A DNA stretch of 64,000 bases from Microcella alkaliphila (GCF_002355395.1 NZ_AP017315.1:1612001-1676000); one strand, 5' to 3'; shown: positions 22,435 to 33,117, counted from the first letter of the stretch. Numbers and translations are program-made. Notes: generated from the sequence alone by a model not told the origin.

Positions 22435-22552
22435 ACAAAGCTCCTTCGCGACAGTGACTAGACTCGGGGGGTTGCCAGCACGCCCCCGTCGCACCCGACG
22501 GCGCCGCGCGCCGCAACGCACTCTTTTGTCTACCACCAGGAAGAGGTCAAGG

Positions 22553-25279
22553 GTGACGGTCAACGACCAGGATCCGTATTCGGTCGAGGCGATGGACGCC
22601 GATCCGGAAGAAACCGCCGAGTGGAGCGAGTCGCTGTCGGCACTCGTCGCCGAGCGCGGCCACCAGCGCGGTCGCGAGATCATGCTGAGCCTGCTCAAGC
22701 GGTCAAAGGAACTGCACCTCGGTGTTCCGATGGTGCCGACCACCGACTACCTGAACACGATCGCGTCTGAGAACGAGCCTGACTTCCCCGGCGACGAGGA
22801 GCTCGAGCGCGAGTACCGCCGCTGGATTCGGTGGAATGCCGCGATCACGGTGCACCGCGCGCAGCGCCCCGACATCGCCGTGGGCGGCCACATCTCGACC
22901 TATGCGTCGAGTGCAGCCCTCTACGAGGTGGGCCACAATCACTTCTTCAAGGCCGCAGACCACCCCGACGGCGGCGACCAGATCTTCTACCAGGGCCACG
23001 CCTCCCCCGGCATGTACGCCCGCTCGTTCCTTGAGGGGCGTCTCGGCCCCGAGCACCTCGACGGCTTCCGCCAGGAGAAGTCGCACGCGGCCGGAGGGCT
23101 CTCGAGCTACCCGCACCCGCGCCTCATGCCCGCCTACTGGCAGTTCCCGACGGTGTCGATGGGTCTCGGCCCCATCAACGCGATTTACCAGGCGCAGGCC
23201 AACAAGTATCTGACGAACCGCGGCCTGAAGGACGCGGGCAAGAGCCACGTGTGGGCCTTCCTCGGCGACGGCGAGATGGACGAGCCGGAAAGCCGCGGCG
23301 CATTGCAGCTCGCGGCCAATGACGGACTCGACAACCTGACCTTCGTGATCAACTGCAACCTGCAACGCCTCGACGGCCCGGTGCGCGGCAACGGCAAGAT
23401 CATCCAGGAGCTCGAGAGCTTCTTCCGCGGTGCCGGATGGAACGTCATCAAGGTCATCTGGGGTCGCGAATGGGATGCTCTGCTCGCCAACGACCACGAC
23501 AGCGCCCTGCGCGACCTGATGAACGCGACGCCCGACGGCGATTACCAGACGTACAAGGCCGAGTCGGGCGCGTTTATCCGCGAGAACTTCTTCGGCCGCG
23601 ACCCGCGCACCGCCGCGATGGTGGCCGACATGTCCGACGACGACATCTGGCGCCTGAAGCGCGGCGGGCACGACTACCGCAAGGTGTACGCCGCCTACAA
23701 GGCCGCTGTCGAGCACAAGGGTCAGCCGACCGTGATCCTCGCGAAGACGGTGAAGGGCTACGGCCTCGGCCCGAGCTTCGAGGGCCGTAACGCGACCCAC
23801 CAGATGAAGAAGCTCACCCTCGACAACCTGAAGCAGTTCCGTGACGAGATGCGCATCCCCGTCACGGACGCTCAGCTCGACGAGGACCCGTACCGCCCGC
23901 CGTACTACCACCCGGGCAACGACCACCCCGCGATTCAGTACATGCACGAGCGCCGCCGTGCGCTCGGCGGCTACCTGCCGGAGCGTCGCTCGAAGTACGT
24001 CGACGTGCAGATCCCGGAGGAGAGCGCGTACGGCGTCGTCAAGAAGGGCTCGGGCAAGCAGGGCGTCGCGACGACGATGGCGTTCGCGCGTCTACTGAAA
24101 GATCTTCTGCGCGACAAGAACTTCGGCGACCGCATCGTGCCGATCATTCCGGATGAAGCACGCACCTTCGGCATGGACGCCTACTTCCCGACGTCGAAGA
24201 TCTACAACCCGAAGGGTCAGCACTACACCTCGGTCGACCGCGAACTGCTGCTCGCCTACAAGGAGAGCCCGCAGGGTCAGATCATTCACACCGGCATCAA
24301 CGAGGCGGGTGCGTTCGCCGCGTTCACCGCGATCGGAACGAGCTACGCGACGCATCAGCAGCCGCTCATTCCGGTGTACGTGTTCTACTCAATGTTCGGC
24401 TTCCAGCGCACGGGCGACGCGATGTGGGCGGCCGCCGACCAGATGGCTCGCGGCTTCATCATCGGCGCCACCGCTGGTCGGACCACGCTGACGGGCGAGG
24501 GTCTGCAGCACGCGGATGGACACTCACCGCTGCTCGCGTCGACGAACCCCGCGGTCGTGACGTACGACCCGGCATTCGGCTACGAGATCGGGCACATCGT
24601 GCGCGCGGGCCTCGAGCGTATGTACGGCGGCTCGCACCCTGACCCCAACGTCATGTACTACCTCACCGTCTACAACGAGCCGATCGCGCAGCCCGCCGAG
24701 CCCGACGACCTCGACGTCGACGGACTGCTCAAGGGCATCTACCTGCTGAAGAAGAACGATGCCCCCGGGCCCAAGGCGCAGATTCTCGCCTCCGGTGTCA
24801 GTGTGCCCTGGGCGCTGGAGGCGCAGCAGCTGCTGGCCGACGACTGGGGCGTCAGCGCCGATGTGTGGAGCGTGACGTCGTGGACGGAGCTCCGCCGCGA
24901 GGGCCTCGCCGCCGACGAGCACAACTTCCTGAACCCGACGGCCGAGCAGCGCGTGCCCTACGTGACGCAGAAGCTGCAGGGCTCGGAGGGTCCGTTCGTC
25001 GCGGTGAGCGACTTCATGCACGCCGTTCCCGACCAGATCCGCCCGTTCGTGCCCGGCGACTTCGCGACGCTCGGCGCCGACGGATTCGGGTTCAGCGACA
25101 CGCGTGCCGCGGCGCGGCGCTTCTTCACGATCGACAGCCCGTCGATCGTGGTGCGCACGCTGCAGCGCCTTGCCCGCCAGGGCCTCGTCGATGCGCAGGC
25201 CCCCGCCCGCGCGATCGAGCAGTACCGCCTGCACGACGTGACGGCGGGCACAACCGGCGCGGCCGGCGGCGACGCGTAG
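22553..25279 (+). CDS. aceE: Pyruvate dehydrogenase E1 component (homodimeric)
   Basis: 908 residues from the GTG at 22553, behind AGGAAGAGG. Decarboxylates pyruvate and acetylates the lipoyl domain of E2. Typical features: [20 protein letters not shown], the thiamine diphosphate motif [12 protein letters not shown] (about residues 238-249) ending at [12 protein letters not shown], and a C-terminal transketolase-like half with [23 protein letters not shown]. Full family length. A possible -10 TAGACT lies at 22459. The E2 and E3 genes are elsewhere, as in most actinobacteria. Ends at a strong hairpin. Confidence 0.97.
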   Translation: MTVNDQDPYSVEAMDADPEETAEWSESLSALVAERGHQRGREIMLSLLKRSKELHLGVPMVPTTDYLNTIASENEPDFPGDEELEREYRRWIRWNAAITVHRAQRPDIAVGGHISTYASSAALYEVGHNHFFKAADHPDGGDQIFYQGHASPGMYARSFLEGRLGPEHLDGFRQEKSHAAGGLSSYPHPRLMPAYWQFPTVSMGLGPINAIYQAQANKYLTNRGLKDAGKSHVWAFLGDGEMDEPESRGALQLAANDGLDNLTFVINCNLQRLDGPVRGNGKIIQELESFFRGAGWNVIKVIWGREWDALLANDHDSALRDLMNATPDGDYQTYKAESGAFIRENFFGRDPRTAAMVADMSDDDIWRLKRGGHDYRKVYAAYKAAVEHKGQPTVILAKTVKGYGLGPSFEGRNATHQMKKLTLDNLKQFRDEMRIPVTDAQLDEDPYRPPYYHPGNDHPAIQYMHERRRALGGYLPERRSKYVDVQIPEESAYGVVKKGSGKQGVATTMAFARLLKDLLRDKNFGDRIVPIIPDEARTFGMDAYFPTSKIYNPKGQHYTSVDRELLLAYKESPQGQIIHTGINEAGAFAAFTAIGTSYATHQQPLIPVYVFYSMFGFQRTGDAMWAAADQMARGFIIGATAGRTTLTGEGLQHADGHSPLLASTNPAVVTYDPAFGYEIGHIVRAGLERMYGGSHPDPNVMYYLTVYNEPIAQPAEPDDLDVDGLLKGIYLLKKNDAPGPKAQILASGVSVPWALEAQQLLADDWGVSADVWSVTSWTELRREGLAADEHNFLNPTAEQRVPYVTQKLQGSEGPFVAVSDFMHAVPDQIRPFVPGDFATLGADGFGFSDTRAAARRFFTIDSPSIVVRTLQRLARQGLVDAQAPARAIEQYRLHDVTAGTTGAAGGDA

Positions 25280-25289
25280 CACCCCACTC

Positions 25290-25317
25290 GGTGCCCCGTC
25301 CTTCGGGACGGGGCACC
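25290..25317 (+). terminator. Hairpin terminator after aceE
   Basis: Perfect 12-bp stem, GGTGCCCCGTCC and its complement, closed by a TTCG tetraloop at 25302-25305. No T-run, as is common in actinobacteria. Confidence 0.85.
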
Positions 25318-25342
25318 GCATCCTCGTTCACAAGGAGTTCGC

Positions 25343-26524
25343 ATGGCGGCGATGACAAAGGCGCAGACGCTCGCCTGGTTGCGAAACATTTCGGGCGAAC
25401 TCGCCACTGAGACGCTGAAGCGCCTGGACGAGACGCTGCCCTGGTACGGCGACATGCCGCCGAGTAGGCGCAGCGCCGTCGGCCTCGTCGCCCAGGCGGG
25501 CATCACCTCGTTCATCAGCTGGTACGACGACCCTCGCTCGCAGGCGTGGATCGCCGCCGACGTCTTCGACGCCGCTCCTCGCGAATTGTTGCGCTCGGTC
25601 AGCCTGCAACAGACGCTGCAACTCATTCGCGTAGTTGTCGAGGTCGTCGAAGAGCGTCTGACGAACGGACCGGCAACCCTGCGCGAAGCGATCCTGCTGT
25701 ACAGCCGCGAGATTGCCTTCGCCGCCGCGGACGTCTACGCCAGGGCTGCGGAGGCTCGCGGTCTGTGGGATGCCCGACTCGAGGCGCTCGTCGTCGACTC
25801 AATCCTCTCGGGTGAGTACGACAACGAGTTGCCCAGCCGAATCGCCGCGCTCGGGTGGAACGGCCACGGCGAGGTGTGCGTCCTCGTCGGCACGGCACCG
25901 CGCATCGTCGACGTCGATCAGCTGCGCCGCACCGCACGCCACGTCGACGCTGACGTGCTGATCGGCGTGCAGGGAAACCGTCTCGTCGTCGTCATCGGCC
26001 GGGCTCTGCCTCGCGGCGAGGAGCAGGCGGGAGACCGCAGCTTCACGTTCCCCCAGATCGCGGAGGCGCTCGAGCCTGCGTTCGGGCCGGGCCACCTGGT
26101 GCTCGGCCCCGAGGTGCCCGACGTTGTCGACGCCGGCAAGAGCGCGAAAGCCGCGCTCGCCGGGTTCGCGGTCGCGCGGGCGTGGCGCAACGCTCCGCGG
26201 CCGGCGCTCGCCGACGATCTGCTACCCGAACGTGCGCTCGCCGGCGACCCCATCGCGCGCGCGACCCTCATCAGCCGCATCTACCAGCCGCTCAAGCAGC
26301 ACAACACGGAGCTGCTCGCGACTCTGTGGGCGTACCTCGACAACGGGCGGAGCCTGGAGGCCACCGCGCGGGAGTTGTTCGTGCATCCGAATACTGTTCG
26401 GTACCGTCTGAAGCGCATCAGCGATGTGATCGGGTGGGATGCGACGGGTCCCCGAGAGGCCACCATTCTGCAGACGGCCCTGATCGTCGGCGCGATCGCC
26501 GAACCGGGTGCTCCGCGCCGCTGA
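25343..26524 (+). CDS. fasR: PucR-type regulator of fatty acid synthesis (FasR-like)
   Basis: 393 residues after AAGGAG. The C-terminus has a PucR HTH: ATLWAYLDNGRSLEATARELFVHPNTVRYRLKRISDVIGWD (residues about 322-366). The N-terminal part resembles a GGDEF-like/receiver module of CdaR proteins. The gene stands directly before fabD-fabH-acpP-fabF, where Streptomyces coelicolor has FasR, an activator of that operon. Function is inferred from domain and position. It begins 26 nt after the aceE terminator. Confidence 0.88.
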   Translation: MAAMTKAQTLAWLRNISGELATETLKRLDETLPWYGDMPPSRRSAVGLVAQAGITSFISWYDDPRSQAWIAADVFDAAPRELLRSVSLQQTLQLIRVVVEVVEERLTNGPATLREAILLYSREIAFAAADVYARAAEARGLWDARLEALVVDSILSGEYDNELPSRIAALGWNGHGEVCVLVGTAPRIVDVDQLRRTARHVDADVLIGVQGNRLVVVIGRALPRGEEQAGDRSFTFPQIAEALEPAFGPGHLVLGPEVPDVVDAGKSAKAALAGFAVARAWRNAPRPALADDLLPERALAGDPIARATLISRIYQPLKQHNTELLATLWAYLDNGRSLEATARELFVHPNTVRYRLKRISDVIGWDATGPREATILQTALIVGAIAEPGAPRR

Positions 26525-26608
26525 TTGTCGAAACGCACCAACGCTTCCCGCTTGTCACTGGAGAGACCCACCACCACCCCGACCCCTCACCTTGGGAGGA
26601 TGGAACCC

Positions 26609-27523
26609 ATGATCATCGTCGTCGCGCCCGGCCAGGGCTCGCAGACCCCCGGATTCCTCGAGCCGTGGCTTGAGGACGCGCAGTCCCGCGACCGCCTCGG
26701 CGCGCTCGGCGAGTCGATCGGGGTCGACCTTGTCGCCCACGGCACGACGAGCGACGCCGACACCATTCGCGACACCCGGATAGCGCAGCCGCTCATCGTG
26801 GCGGCGAGCCTGCTGAGTGCCAGCTCTCTGCTGACGGGCCGCCGCGATCGGGTGGGCGCGGTTGCCGGTCACTCCGTCGGCGAGTTCGCCGCCGCCGCGA
26901 TCGCGGGCGTGTTGAGCGACGAAGATGCGCTCTCCCTCGTGGGCGTGCGCGGTGAGGCCATGGCGGCGGCCGCTGCCGAAATCCCGACCGGCATGAGCGC
27001 CGTCATCGGAGGCGACGCGGATGCACTCTTCGAGCGCCTCGAACAGCTGGGCCTCGTACCGGCGAACGTGAACGGCGGCGGGCAGGTCGTCGTCGCCGGC
27101 GAACTGAACAACTTGGAGGCATTCGCCGCCGACCCGATCCCGGGGGCTCGCGTGATCCCGCTGCAGGTGGCTGGGGCGTTCCACACCTCGTACATGGGGT
27201 CGGCCGTGGACGCGGTTCGGCAGGCGGCAGAGACCGTCTCGGTGAGTGATCCGAGCATCCGGCTGTACACGAACCGCGATGGCACCGTCGTGACGTCGGG
27301 CGCTGACTTCGTCGAGCTCCTCGTCGGGCAGATCTCGTCGCCGGTGCGCTGGGACCTTTGCATGGAGTCGTTCGCCGCTGACGGCGTCACCGGCATCATC
27401 GAATTGCTGCCGGGCGGCGCGCTGGCAGGTCTCGCGAAGCGCGCCCTCAAGGGCGTGCCGGCGGTCGCCGTCAAGACGCCCGCCGACCTCGCCGCGGCCA
27501 TCGACATGCTGGACGCCGCATGA
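26609..27523 (+). CDS. fabD: Malonyl-CoA:ACP transacylase
   Basis: 304 residues from ATG 26609, 9 nt behind GGGAGG. Loads malonyl groups onto ACP. Motifs: VAPGQGSQTPG at the start, nucleophile elbow GHSVGEFAAAA (Ser89), NGGGQVVVAGEL and AFHTSYM with the catalytic His. Overlaps fabH by ATGA. Confidence 0.96.
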   Translation: MIIVVAPGQGSQTPGFLEPWLEDAQSRDRLGALGESIGVDLVAHGTTSDADTIRDTRIAQPLIVAASLLSASSLLTGRRDRVGAVAGHSVGEFAAAAIAGVLSDEDALSLVGVRGEAMAAAAAEIPTGMSAVIGGDADALFERLEQLGLVPANVNGGGQVVVAGELNNLEAFAADPIPGARVIPLQVAGAFHTSYMGSAVDAVRQAAETVSVSDPSIRLYTNRDGTVVTSGADFVELLVGQISSPVRWDLCMESFAADGVTGIIELLPGGALAGLAKRALKGVPAVAVKTPADLAAAIDMLDAA

Positions 27524-28524
27524 GCGCCGCGCTGACGCCGTCGACGGGCGCGGCCCACACGCGCATCTACGCCCTCGGCGCCGCGCGCGGCGAGCTCGCC
27601 GTGACGAACGACGACATTGCGGGCCCGATCGACTCGAGCGACGAATGGATTCGTCAGCGCACGGGCGTCATCACCCGGATGCGCGCGGGCGCCGACGTTG
27701 AGGCCGTCGACCTGGCCGAGACGGCTGCGCGCGAGGCGATCGAGAAGGCCGGCATCGAGCCCGGACAGGTCGGGGCCGTCATCGTGGCGACCATCTCCAA
27801 CACCGTGCAGACGCCGTCTCTCGCCGCCCTGCTCGCCGAGCGCGTGGGCGTGGGCCCGGCAGCGGCCTACGACGTGTCAGCGGCGTGCGCTGGCTACACG
27901 TACGGCATCGCCCAGGCCGACGCCCTCGTACGCGCGGGCCTCGCTCAGTTCGTGCTGGTTGTCGGCGCCGAGAAGCTCAGCGACTTCGCGAAGCCGACCG
28001 ATCGCACCATCTCGTTCCTGCTCGGTGATGGCGCGGGCGCGGCGATCGTCGGTCCCGCCGACGAGCCGGGCATCGGCGCGACGGTGTGGGGCTCCGACGG
28101 TTCCAAGTGGGATGCGGTCGGCATGGATCGGCCCCTCAAGGACGCGTGGAATGACCCAGACGGCGAGTTCCCGACGCTGCGACAGGAGGGCCAGACGGTC
28201 TTCCGCTGGGCAGTGTGGGAGATGGCGAAGGTGGCGCAGAAGGCGCTGGATGCTGCCGGAGTAAGTCCCGAGGACCTGGCCGCGTTCATCCCCCACCAGG
28301 CCAACATGCGCATCATCGACGAGTTCGCCAAGCAGCTGAAGCTGCCCGAGCACGTCGTCGTGGCGCGCGACATCGCGACGACCGGCAACACGTCGGCCGC
28401 GTCGATTCCCCTCGCCACCCACGCGCTGCTCGCCGAGCACCCCGAGCTCAGCGGCGGGCTCGCCCTGCAGATCGGATTCGGCGCGGGCCTCGTGTACGGC
28501 GCGCAGGTCGTGCGCCTGCCCTAA
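27520..28524 (+). CDS. fabH: 3-oxoacyl-ACP synthase III
   Basis: 334 residues. Starts fatty acid chains by condensing an acyl-CoA with malonyl-ACP. Catalytic triad visible: Cys123 in SAACAGYTYG, His in IPHQANMRIID, Asn in TTGNTSAASIPLA. Full family length; coupled to fabD. Confidence 0.96.
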   Translation: MSAALTPSTGAAHTRIYALGAARGELAVTNDDIAGPIDSSDEWIRQRTGVITRMRAGADVEAVDLAETAAREAIEKAGIEPGQVGAVIVATISNTVQTPSLAALLAERVGVGPAAAYDVSAACAGYTYGIAQADALVRAGLAQFVLVVGAEKLSDFAKPTDRTISFLLGDGAGAAIVGPADEPGIGATVWGSDGSKWDAVGMDRPLKDAWNDPDGEFPTLRQEGQTVFRWAVWEMAKVAQKALDAAGVSPEDLAAFIPHQANMRIIDEFAKQLKLPEHVVVARDIATTGNTSAASIPLATHALLAEHPELSGGLALQIGFGAGLVYGAQVVRLP

Positions 28525-28598
28525 ACCCCCGACCAGGGCCGACCCCCGCCCTAGGATGGGGACGGTCATTCGACACCATCCCCAAGGAGATAACACTC

Positions 28599-28847
28599 AT
28601 GGCACTGTCCACCGAAGAGGTCCTCGCCGGCCTGGCCGAACTCATCAACGACGAGACCGGCATCGCCACCGACTCGGTCGCGCTCGACAAGTCGTTCACC
28701 GACGACCTCGACATCGACTCGATCTCGATGATGACCATCGTCGTGAACGCCGAAGAGAAGTTCGACGTGAAGATCCCCGACGAAGAGGTCAAGAACCTGA
28801 CTACCGTCGGCGACGCCGTCACCTTCATCGTGAACGCCTCCGCGTAG
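28599..28847 (+). CDS. acpP: Acyl carrier protein
   Basis: 82 residues, CAAGGAG upstream. Attachment Ser41 in DLDIDSISMM (phosphopantetheine), acidic helices LAELINDETG and EEKFDVKIPDEEVKNLTTVGDA. In this group the residue after the Ser is Ile rather than Leu. A possible extra promoter (TAGGAT at 28552) lies in the 74-nt gap after fabH, which would fit the high demand for ACP. Confidence 0.96.
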   Translation: MALSTEEVLAGLAELINDETGIATDSVALDKSFTDDLDIDSISMMTIVVNAEEKFDVKIPDEEVKNLTTVGDAVTFIVNASA

Positions 28848-28941
28848 GTGCGTTGCGGCTGACGCCGCATTCGCGTCCGTGCGGCGACAGGCTCGTCGCA
28901 CGGACGCATCCCCTCCCCCCGATCTCGACCGGAGAACTCGC

Positions 28942-30180
28942 ATGACCACGATCGTTGTCACCGGAATCGGCGCGACCAGCCCCATCGGCGGCACCGCCCG
29001 CGATAGCTGGACGGCGCTCCTCGCCGGCGCCTCTGGCGCTCGACCGATCGAGGAAGACTGGGTCGAGCAGTACGAGATCCCCGTCACCTTCGCCGCACAG
29101 GCGCTCGTGCGGCCGGAGGAGGTGCTGGAGCGGCAGGAGGTGAAGCGCCTCGACCCCTCTTCGCAGTTCGCGCTCATCGCCGCCCGCGAGGCCTGGGCCG
29201 ACGCGGGAACGCCCGACGTCGCCCCCGAACGGATTCTCGTCGACTATGCAACGGGCATCGGCGGGCTCTGGACCCTGTTGGACGCCTGGGACACCCTGCG
29301 TGAGAAGGGCCCGCGTCGCGTTCTTCCCATGACGATCCCCATGCTCATGCCGAACGCGGCTGCCGCGGCGATCAGCATGCACCTCGGTGCGCGTGCGGGC
29401 GCCCGCTCTGTCGTGTCGGCCTGCGCCTCCGGCACCGAGTCGATCGCGAACGCGTACGAGCACCTGCAGCTCGGGCTCGCCGACGTGGTGGTCGCCGGTG
29501 GCACGGAGGCCGTAGTGCACCCACTCCCCATCGCCGCCTTTGCCTCCATGCAGGCGCTGTCCAAGCGCAACGACGACCCCGCCGCGGCCTCGCGCCCGTA
29601 CGACGTCGACCGCGACGGCTTCGTGCTCGGTGAAGGCGCCGCCGCCCTCGTGCTCGAAACCAAGGAGCACGCGCTCGCCCGCGGGGCGCGCATCTACGCC
29701 GAACTCGCCGGTGGCTCGGTGACGAGCGACTCGTACCACATCACCGCTCCTGACCCCGAGGGTTCGGGAGCCGCCCGCGCCGTCATCGCCGCCCTTGAGC
29801 AGGCGGGCGCCGCGGCCGACGATGTCACCCACATCAACGCGCACGCGACCTCGACGCCGGTGGGCGACGTGGCCGAGTTCGAGGCCCTCAAGCGGGTGTT
29901 CGGAGACCGGGTTGGTGAGATTCCCGTGTCGGCGACCAAAGCATCCACGGGTCACCTGCTCGGCGGCACCGGCGCCCTCGAGGCGATCTTCACGATTCTC
30001 GCGCTCCACGAGCGCACCGCGCCGCCGACGATCAACCTCGACAACCAGGACGAGCGGATCCCGCTCGACGTTGTCACGTCGCCCCGGGCCCTCGGCGATG
30101 GTCCGCAGCTGGCGATCTCGAACTCGTTCGGTTTCGGCGGCCACAACTCGGTCGTGGCGTTCCGCTCGTACGACGACTAG
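28942..30180 (+). CDS. fabF: 3-oxoacyl-ACP synthase II
   Basis: 412 residues after GGAG. Elongating condensing enzyme. Cys-His-His triad: VSACASGTESIANAY (Cys about residue 161), INAHATSTPVGD, and ATKASTGHLLGGTGALEAI; FGFGGHNSVVAF at the end. Last gene of the operon, followed by repeat pair 2 before the convergent DUF3145 gene. Confidence 0.96.
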   Translation: MTTIVVTGIGATSPIGGTARDSWTALLAGASGARPIEEDWVEQYEIPVTFAAQALVRPEEVLERQEVKRLDPSSQFALIAAREAWADAGTPDVAPERILVDYATGIGGLWTLLDAWDTLREKGPRRVLPMTIPMLMPNAAAAAISMHLGARAGARSVVSACASGTESIANAYEHLQLGLADVVVAGGTEAVVHPLPIAAFASMQALSKRNDDPAAASRPYDVDRDGFVLGEGAAALVLETKEHALARGARIYAELAGGSVTSDSYHITAPDPEGSGAARAVIAALEQAGAAADDVTHINAHATSTPVGDVAEFEALKRVFGDRVGEIPVSATKASTGHLLGGTGALEAIFTILALHERTAPPTINLDNQDERIPLDVVTSPRALGDGPQLAISNSFGFGGHNSVVAFRSYDD

Positions 30181-30213
30181 ACCGCACCCCGCTCGCCCCC
30201 TGGCCGCGGGCAC

Positions 30214-30300
30214 GTCAACAACTCAGGACTAACGACGTCTCGCGAGCCCGGGGAGTACGTCACCCGGTGCCTGCGTCGGCCCTTGTCCTGAGTTGTTGAC
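30214..30300. repeat. Repeat pair 2 (forward 30214-30234, reverse 30283-30300)
   Basis: Full forward copy and a reverse copy (TTGTCCTGAGTTGTTGAC) between two convergent genes, fabF and DUF3145. Span 87 bp; the transcript from either side could fold into a stem of about 15-18 bp with a 48-nt loop, so it may act as a bidirectional terminator. Confidence 0.9.
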
Positions 30301-30329
30301 GTGCGCGTCGGCGGGGGGGATCGGGGGGA

Positions 30330-30833
30330 TCAGCCGGCGCGGTGCAGCCACACGACGCGACTGCCGTCGCCCGCGTGGCGGAAGGGTTCCAGCTCGTCGT
30401 CCCACGCCTGCCCGAGGGCGAGGCGCAGTTCGCGCTGAAGATCGAGGGCGTTGCCGCCGGACACGTCGAGTGCGTAGCGCACGCGATCCTCGGGGATCAC
30501 GGTGTTGCCCGCCGTGTCGGTCTGCGCGAAGAAGACGCCGAGGTCGGGCGTGTGCATCCACCGGCCGCCGTCGGCACCGGGCGATGGCTCTTCCGTCACC
30601 TCGAAGCGCAGGTGCTCCCAGCCGCGCAGGGCGCTCGCGATCTTCGCCCCGCTGCCGCGCTCGCCCTCCCAGACGAACTCGGCCCGCTGCGTGCCCTTCA
30701 GGACCGGCTGCTCGATCCATTCGAAGTTGACGGCACGGTCTATAGCGCGCCCGGCAGCCCACTCAATGTGGGGGCAGAGCGCGCGAGGAGCGGAGTGCAC
30801 GAAGAGCACTCCGCGAGCGAGTGTGTGTGCCAC
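30330..30833 (-). CDS. DUF3145 family protein
   Basis: 167 residues. RGVLFVHSAPRALCPHIEWAAGRAIDR, then EFVWEGERGSGAKIASALRGWEHLRFEVTEEPSPGADGGRWMHTPDLGVFFAQTDTAGN are the diagnostic segments of this actinobacterial family, commonly found near the fab cluster. Function is unknown. No membrane segments or signal. Confidence 0.9.
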   Translation of the reverse strand: MAHTLARGVLFVHSAPRALCPHIEWAAGRAIDRAVNFEWIEQPVLKGTQRAEFVWEGERGSGAKIASALRGWEHLRFEVTEEPSPGADGGRWMHTPDLGVFFAQTDTAGNTVIPEDRVRYALDVSGGNALDLQRELRLALGQAWDDELEPFRHAGDGSRVVWLHRAG

Positions 30834-30962
30834 GATAGTCCGTCCGTTTCTCTTTCAGGTGCGACTTCCCCATCGACCTTCGAGAACCGAACTCACTCGC
30901 AGCGGCGTATTCGATTACGGATGCCCGGAGCGGGTATCCCTTGAATTATGGCGCATTGGCGC

Positions 30963-30988
30963 CCGAAATGACAAGAGTGTCATTTCGG
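30963..30988. terminator. Perfect hairpin downstream of DUF779
   Basis: CCGAAATGACA at 30963-30973 and its exact complement at 30978-30988, with a 4-nt AGAG loop. It lies 30 nt past the DUF779 stop and its AT content is unusual for this genome. It is probably the terminator of the aldehyde dehydrogenase transcript, or an operator. Confidence 0.55.
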
Positions 30989-31018
30989 TGCCTGCCTGTG
31001 CGGGCCGACCCAGGTTTA

Positions 31019-31426
31019 CTACGCGAAGGGTTCGGCGGCATCCATGAGCCGCGACCGGATGAGAAACCGCACACCCTCTGGTGCCTCGACACTGAACCCG
31101 CTCCCCCGGCCGGCAACCACGTCGACCGTGAGGTGGGTGTGCGACCAATACGCGAACTGCTCGCTGCTCATCCAGAACTCGACCGGCATGCTGACGTCTG
31201 CGTCCGATGCGATGTCCCACGCGCCGAGAAGGACGTCGTGCGCCGAGGTGTGAAAGTCCCCCACGGGGAAACACATGGGCGACGAGCCGTCACAGCATCC
31301 CCCTGACTGGTGAAACATGAGTGGGCCGTGGATCGTCCAGAGCCGGCGAACGAGGGCGAGCGCCTCATCGCTCAGCGCGACCCGCGAGTGCCGCTCACCC
31401 TCGATGGTGACCTGAGATTCGTACAC
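31019..31426 (-). CDS. DUF779 family protein
   Basis: 135 residues from the GTG at 31426, chosen for the strong AAGGAGG upstream. GPLMFHQSGGCCDGSSPMCFPVGDF carries the conserved Cys-Cys ... Cys cluster, likely a metal site, and FWMSSEQFAYWSHTHLTVDVVAGRGSGFSVEAPEGVRFLIRSR is the conserved C-terminus. The family is nearly always beside an ExaC-type aldehyde dehydrogenase, as here, and is presumed to assist it. Confidence 0.9.
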   Translation of the reverse strand: MYESQVTIEGERHSRVALSDEALALVRRLWTIHGPLMFHQSGGCCDGSSPMCFPVGDFHTSAHDVLLGAWDIASDADVSMPVEFWMSSEQFAYWSHTHLTVDVVAGRGSGFSVEAPEGVRFLIRSRLMDAAEPFA

Positions 31427-31466
31427 GGTGGTCCCTCCTTCCGCGCCCTGGAGCCAAGTAGCACAC

Positions 31467-31501
31467 GGAGTGCCGGCCCCCCAGGCTGAGGCCGGCACTC
31501 C
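31467..31501 (-). terminator. Intra-operon hairpin between aldehyde dehydrogenase and DUF779
   Basis: GGAGTGCCGGCC at 31467-31478 and its complement at 31490-31501 with an 11-nt loop: a perfect 12-bp stem in the 87-bp gap. It could terminate part of the transcripts or protect the upstream message, so that the two proteins are made in unequal amounts. Confidence 0.6.
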
Positions 31502-31513
31502 GACGATGACGGA

Positions 31514-33037
31514 CTAGAAGAAGCCGAGAGGTTCTTCGCTGTAGGACACCAGCAGGTTCTTCGTCTGTTGGTAGTGCGACAGGGCCAGCTTGTTGTTCTC
31601 TCGCCCGATCCCCGAGCTCTTGTAGCCGCCGAAGGCCGCTCCGGCCGGGTAGGCGTGGTAGTTGTTGACCCAGACGCGACCGGCCTGGATGTCTCGACCG
31701 GCACGGTAGGCAACGTTGCCGTTGCGAGACCAGACGCCAGCCCCGAGCCCGTACAGGGTGTCGTTAGCGATCGAGATGGCGTCGTCGTAGCCGTCGAAGC
31801 TGGTCACGGCAACAACCGGACCGAAAATCTCCTCCTGGAACAGGCGCATACGGTTGTGTCCCTCGAAGATCGTCGGTTGAACGTAGTAGCCATCCGACAG
31901 GTCGCCGCCAAGGTCAGCCCGTTCCCCGCCGAGCAGCAGCTTCGCGCCCTCCTGAGTGCCGATGTCGATGTAGCTCAGAATCTTCTCGAGCTGGTCGTTC
32001 GAGGCCTGCGCGCCCACCTGAGTGTCGGTGTCGAGCGGGTTCCCCTGCACGGCCTTGCGGGTGCGTTCGATCGCGTCACCCAGGAACGAGTCGTAGATCG
32101 GCTTTTCGATGAGCGCGCGGCTCGGGCACGTGCAGACTTCACCCTGGTTGAAGGCGAATAGCGTGAAGCCCTCTTGCGCCTTGTCGTAGAAGGAATCGTG
32201 GTGGTCAGCGACGTCGGAGAAGAAGACGTTCGGGCTCTTCCCGCCGAGCTCGAGGGTCGCCGGAATGATGTTGGCACTCGCGTACTGCAGGATCAGGCGA
32301 CCGGTGGTGGTCTCACCCGTGAAGGCGATCTTGCGAATGCGGTTGCTGCTGGCGAGCGGCTTTCCGGCCTCGACGCCAAACCCGTTGACGACGTTGACGA
32401 CGCCGGGAGGAAGGAGGTCGCCGATGAGTTCCATGAGCACGAGGATCGACACGGGGGTCTGCTCGGCTGGCTTCAACACCACCGCGTTTCCCGCCGCCAA
32501 CGCGGGGGCGAGCTTCCAGACCGCCATGAGGATGGGGAAGTTCCAGGGGATGATCTGGCCGACGACTCCGAGGGGTTCGTGATACTGGTAGGCCGTCATG
32601 GTGCCGTCCATCTCCTGGAAGTCACCGTCCTGGGATCGAATCGCGCTCGCGAAGTAGCGGAAGTGATCCGCGGCGAGGGGAAGGTCGGCGTTTAGGGGCT
32701 CTCGAATCGCCTTGCCGTTGTCCCAGGTCTCGGCGACGGCGAGCATCTCGCGGTTATCGTCGATGACATCGGCGATGGCGTTGAGCACCCGGGCTCGCTC
32801 GGTCGTGCTGGTCTTTCCCCACGCCGGGGCGGCCTTGTGTGCAGCATCGAGGGCGGCCTCGATGTCCTCTGCGGTGCCTCGGGCAACTTCGGCGAACGGC
32901 TTGCCGGTCACCGGGGTGATGTCCTCGAAGTACATGCCCTTGGCTGGCGCGACCCACTCACCCCCGATCCAGTGCTCGTAACGGGACTTGAACGTGATGA
33001 GGCTGTCGGGCGTGCCCGGGGCCGCGTAGATGGTCAT
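31514..33037 (-). CDS. NAD-dependent aldehyde dehydrogenase (ExaC-type)
   Basis: 507 residues from ATG 33037 after AAGGAG. Oxidises aldehydes such as acetaldehyde. Motifs: [22 protein letters not shown] (cofactor binding), [21 protein letters not shown] (general-base Glu), [12 protein letters not shown] (nucleophile Cys), EIFGPVVAV. The next upstream gene is a GAF-domain regulator, the usual partner in actinobacteria, and the downstream gene is DUF779. Confidence 0.93.
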   Translation of the reverse strand: MTIYAAPGTPDSLITFKSRYEHWIGGEWVAPAKGMYFEDITPVTGKPFAEVARGTAEDIEAALDAAHKAAPAWGKTSTTERARVLNAIADVIDDNREMLAVAETWDNGKAIREPLNADLPLAADHFRYFASAIRSQDGDFQEMDGTMTAYQYHEPLGVVGQIIPWNFPILMAVWKLAPALAAGNAVVLKPAEQTPVSILVLMELIGDLLPPGVVNVVNGFGVEAGKPLASSNRIRKIAFTGETTTGRLILQYASANIIPATLELGGKSPNVFFSDVADHHDSFYDKAQEGFTLFAFNQGEVCTCPSRALIEKPIYDSFLGDAIERTRKAVQGNPLDTDTQVGAQASNDQLEKILSYIDIGTQEGAKLLLGGERADLGGDLSDGYYVQPTIFEGHNRMRLFQEEIFGPVVAVTSFDGYDDAISIANDTLYGLGAGVWSRNGNVAYRAGRDIQAGRVWVNNYHAYPAGAAFGGYKSSGIGRENNKLALSHYQQTKNLLVSYSEEPLGFF

Positions 33038-33117
33038 GATTCTCCTTGCGACGACGCTGTCGGAATGGGAACGTCCCTCGCCGAGCGAGGGCCTTGCTCG
33101 ACCGTAAACGGCGTGCC

